From: Porodaedalea pini
Taxonomy: Eukaryota; Basidiomycota; Agaricomycetes; Hymenochaetales; Hymenochaetaceae
Assembly: GCA_002794775.1 (NCBI GenBank)
Contig: NBAY01000003.1
Location: forward strand, 744,001 to 808,000
Direction of reading: 5' to 3'
DNA length: 64,000 nt
This document shows positions 60,959 through 64,000 of the stretch, one piece after another. Every line of letters starts with the position of its first letter. The first letter of the stretch is position 1. The notes beneath the pieces were generated by a model. The model was not told the DNA's origin. It ran no database searches and saw only the letters and a list, made by a program, of their open reading frames with translations. The position numbers and the translations under genes are program-made.

Positions 60959-61915
60959 ATGCCGGACACAACTGAGACGGAGGAACGGCGGCCTCTGCTT
61001 GCCAACCTCGCGCCACAGCCTGAGCACTCGGAGGTGCGAGACGACCTCGAACGTGGCGAAAGCGGATGTGAGGCGCCGACTTGGAGAGAATGGACGGCAG
61101 AGAGGCTCGAAGCGCCTGCGACGCACAAGGCGATCATCGTGCTGGTGAGCAACTCCAGCTCCAGCTCCAGTGAGCACCGCACTCTGCTAACCAGAAATGC
61201 TCGCCATCCTCTTCTCCAGATTGCTATTGACGCAAGCTGCGTGCTCGCAGACCTCACCTACACCTTCCTCTCCCCAGAGCGGGACTGTGCCACCCCCTCT
61301 TTTTCTTCCTTCCTCTACCTCTCTCCTCCACACTCTCATCGAAGACGCTGAACCCGTCTGGCTGACCGTCCTCGCACACATCTCCCTCGCCATCAACACA
61401 CTCTTCCTCGCCGAAATCCCACTCGCACTGTGGTGCTTCGGTCTTTCCTTCTACAACCCTTTCCCAAAGCGTGGTGGTGGTGGAGGTGGGACCCCGTATG
61501 CCGCCCTGCACCTGTTCGACGCGCTCGTCGTACTCGCGACGTTCATCCTCGAAGTCGTGCTTCGTGGACGCGAGGCCGAGCTCGCAGGCCTGCTCATCCT
61601 TCTCCGTCTTTGGCGCCTCGTGAAGCTCGTCGGCGGTTCGTCATTCTTTAAATTTGGATCGCTCTCTCTCATCCTGCACTAATATCTGTCCTCTCTGATT
61701 GAAACCTAACTACAATTATGACTCACACAGGTATCGCCGTCGGCGCGGGCGAGCTACAAGAGGAGCTGTCCAACCAGCTCGCCGAAACGGAGGGTCTCCT
61801 ACGCGAAGAGCGCACACGCGTGGAAAACCTCGAGGATGAGAACGCCAAACTGCGTGCACGCCTTGCAGACACCTCTGTCTCCGTGGCCGGCATGGAAGCC
61901 GAAGGGACATTCTAA
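60959..61915 (+). CDS. Voltage-gated proton channel (Hv1-like)
   Basis: Four-helix voltage-sensor protein that passes protons outward. MPDTTETEERRPLLANLAPQ is the cytosolic N-terminus. S1: IIVLIAIDASCVLADLTYTF, with the selectivity Asp matching D112 of human Hv1. S2: VWLTVLAHISLAINTLFLAE. S3: LHLFDALVVLATFILEVVL. S4: GLLILLRLWRLVKLVGGIAV, with R, R and K at the three gating positions. A C-terminal coiled coil (EELSNQLAETEGLLREERTR onward) would give dimers. Introns: after KAIIVL, one of about 58 nt in the S1-S2 loop (donor after GGGACT, acceptor before ACGCTGAACC) and one after KLVG. It ends EAEGTF. Known in other fungi as Hv-type channels. Confidence 0.88.
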
Positions 61916-62408
61916 ATACTCACCGACTTGCACATCGATTTCATAACGGACTTACTTCACAATCTATGTATAGGAACACTCACCTTGCGACTCACGCGTG
62001 GATCTGTTCACCACCGACATGTACTTATGACTATAATGACAGCACCCTTCTAGTGTAATATATTTCATCATTGTCTCTGAGCACATATTATCACAACAAG
62101 CTCACAACGATACGGAAACAACAACATAAAAAATGCCATATGGCACATAAGTTGAGAACACAATCCCCAAAGAAGGAAACCGCATGTTGCAACAACATGT
62201 AAACCTGATAAATCTACACAACAGAGTCTGCGGCCAGGTCTGACTAAAAGACAGGACGTTTTTGATACAAAGGAGTGGATGTGCAGCGCGCAGCGCATCA
62301 CAGCAGATCGTACAGCAGGGGGGACCATTCGTAGCAGCTCGTCGTGTCCATATTAGCATAACAATAGCAGGCAGGGAAGACGTGGGTATTCGTCTGTGCG
62401 GCGATATG
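61916..62408. other. Convergent intergenic region
   Basis: 493 bp between the proton-channel stop and the MARVEL-gene stop. AT-rich near 62060-62140. No gene or repeat recognised. Confidence 0.45.
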
Positions 62409-64000
62409 CTATCGACGGACGTTCGGCGTCGAGCCGTTTCGGGTCAGGTCGAGCGGTGGTGGTCGGGGACGGACGAACGCCGATGATCCCGAGCGCGTGC
62501 GCGGCCCAGTTGGTCGCGAGCGCGACGGTGAATTCTGTGCAGAAGACGCAGTCACGCTTTCTTTCGTCGTTGTGCGTTCCAGAGCCAAGGGCGGAAGTGG
62601 GGGTACTCGCGTACGCCCACCTCTTTGGGAGGTCGAAGACGCATCAGAGCCTGAGCGTCTCGGTACTGCCGGCGCGCGCTGTTTCTGTGCAGCACGTTCG
62701 GATACTGGCCGATTGGAGGCTGCATCATTGACGATGGGGCGCGGCCAGTTACGAATCGGTGGAGGGGAAGTTCCGCGATCCGCTGAGTAGTACGAATTGC
62801 TCTGGTACGTTGTCGGAGCGTTAGGCATCTGTATCGTCGACTGCACATGCTGCGGGTAGAGCGAGAGCGCAGCTGGCGGAGGCGCGACCGCCTGTGCAGG
62901 CACGGGCGGGAGTGGTTGCTCCTCGAGGGTTGCGATATCCGTCAGATGCTCAATCTCGACTCGCGAGCCAAGACCCGCCCGGCTGTGGATGAAAAGCGGT
63001 GGCGGGGGCGCACGACGTGGCTTGGGAACGACGAGGGAGGGCGACTTCGACTTCGCGAAGCGCGCAATGATGGGGGAGTTCGGGGCACTCCTGATACATT
63101 GCTTGGTCTCGAACCACGGGAAGTCGCACACCGTGGAACGCCAGACAGATGCGTCCTCCTTCTGGTGCATGATGGCGAACACCGTTAGCAAGAAGAAGTA
63201 CAGGAAAACTGGCGGAGGGGAAGAATCAGAAAAAATAACAATAATAGGCCGTTTTAACGCCGACAACAGTGGCAGAAGGGACGCACGGAAGCCCGTGTTC
63301 AGCCACGAGAACACGATCAGGACTCTCGCAGACGTGCAAGCAGAGCCCGAACTGTGAGATTTGTCGCCTGGACAGCAAGGGGGGGAAGGGAAGAAAGATC
63401 AGGCAAAGTTGATGTACGTAGAGAAGCACGAAGGGCGTACTCTTGAAGCTGCACATTTTGCCAGGCGCGACCGCCGTGATAGCTGTTGCCCCAGCTGTTC
63501 GCAATGACGATGATCAGCCACCCATCGGTTCGCATAATCATTTATGTTTGAGCACGTACCGAAGTTAAACACCCAGAAGAGCGTCAGCCAGGCCACCTCG
63601 AACCACACCCGACTGGAGGTTGCGCCCCTCCGGAAGACCTCGATAAAGATGCTAGGTACAAGCATAGCGCGTCAGACGCGTACAAATTCAGCGCATGTTT
63701 GCGAGAATAACTTACACAGGAAAGATGACAACGAGCCCAAATGCGCCGGCAAAAAGTAGGAAGCTGTCGATATGTGCTATGCAGCAGCAGCAAAGACACG
63801 ACATGAGCACCCAAAAGGCGTGAAAATCGGATCGATCGCAACTGACCGAGGGTTGTTAGATCCTGCGTTTGAGCAAAGCTCAAGTTCCATGCTGCAACGC
63901 TGCAGATGACTGCATTGCAAGCAATAAACAGCGCTGTCGTTATAGCAATTCGTCAAGAAAAAAGGATTTAATATGTCAATTACTTTTCCCTGTAATGCAA
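62409..64000 (-). CDS. MARVEL-type four-helix membrane protein with Pro-rich tail (5' end outside window)
   Basis: Spliced from the right edge: NAVICSVAAWNLSFAQTQDL, then HIDSFLLFAGAFGLVVIFP, IFIEVFRRGATSSRVWFEVA with WLTLFWVFNF, AGATAITAVAPGKMCSFK, and SARVLIVFSWLNTGFRASLL, four hydrophobic segments in the layout of fungal MARVEL proteins. A cytosolic tail follows: basic, with PKPRRAPPPPLF, PLPPVPAQAVAPPP and SRSRPTGPRTRSGSS, and it ends GSTPNVRR. Pro-rich runs could bind SH3 domains. The final long exon (62409 to about 63380) also contains hydrophobic PVFLYFFLLTVFAIMH. No start Met is visible before the window end, so it is partial. Function unknown beyond membrane organisation, inferred from the family. 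Confidence 0.68.

Overview
This is nuclear DNA from a filamentous basidiomycete, most likely an Agaricomycete. Genes are dense, on both strands, and cut by many short (about 50-60 nt) GT-AG introns, sometimes leaving exons of only 9-12 nt. The gene set is eukaryotic and fungal: Exo70, Tsc1, Hsp90, Trs130, Alg3, Alg13, PIG-H, Cef1, Rrp3, Ist1, an RTA1-type membrane protein and a fungal voltage-gated proton channel. An intron-containing tRNA-Ser is present. Gene models were built by reading spliced frames by eye, so boundaries are good at conserved junctions and less certain elsewhere.

Left part (1-9500): end of a glutamine-synthetase-like gene, pyrroline-5-carboxylate reductase (-), ALG13 (+), the tRNA methyltransferase TRM9 (+), NAC alpha (-) and EXO70 (+).

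Repeat island (about 9.6-22.3 kb): a non-LTR retrotransposon (LINE) on the minus strand, with ORF1 carrying CCHC knuckles and ORF2 carrying endonuclease, reverse transcriptase and RNase H. It is split by a 6190-bp Ty3/gypsy chromovirus on the plus strand (13810-19999). The inserted element has 387-bp LTRs that look identical, a 5-bp target duplication, a self-priming type primer binding site, a -1 gag/pol frameshift signal and a C-terminal chromodomain. Removing it plus one target copy restores LINE ORF1 exactly. The LINE itself carries two in-frame TGA stops. The island sits between the 3' end of EXO70 and the start of TSC1.

Middle (22.3-44 kb): TSC1 (+) converges on HSP90 (-), whose upstream region holds a heat-shock element. 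A gene-poor stretch follows (28.1-31.8 kb, with a possible gene relic). Then come a low-complexity hypothetical protein, phosphoserine aminotransferase, tRNA-Ser(GCT), a 2OG-Fe(II) oxygenase, the splicing factor CEF1, an RTA1-like membrane protein and the DEAD-box helicase RRP3.

Right part (44-64 kb): TRS130/TRAPPC10, ALG3, a GH5 exo-beta-1,3-glucanase, PIG-H, a TBC Rab-GAP, IST1, a GPI-anchored Ser/Thr-rich protein, a voltage-gated proton channel and a MARVEL-type membrane protein cut by the window edge. Many of these act in secretion and the cell surface: N-glycan and GPI synthesis (ALG13, ALG3, PIG-H), vesicle traffic (EXO70, TRS130, TBC, IST1) and wall or membrane proteins. They are not arranged as an obvious functional cluster.
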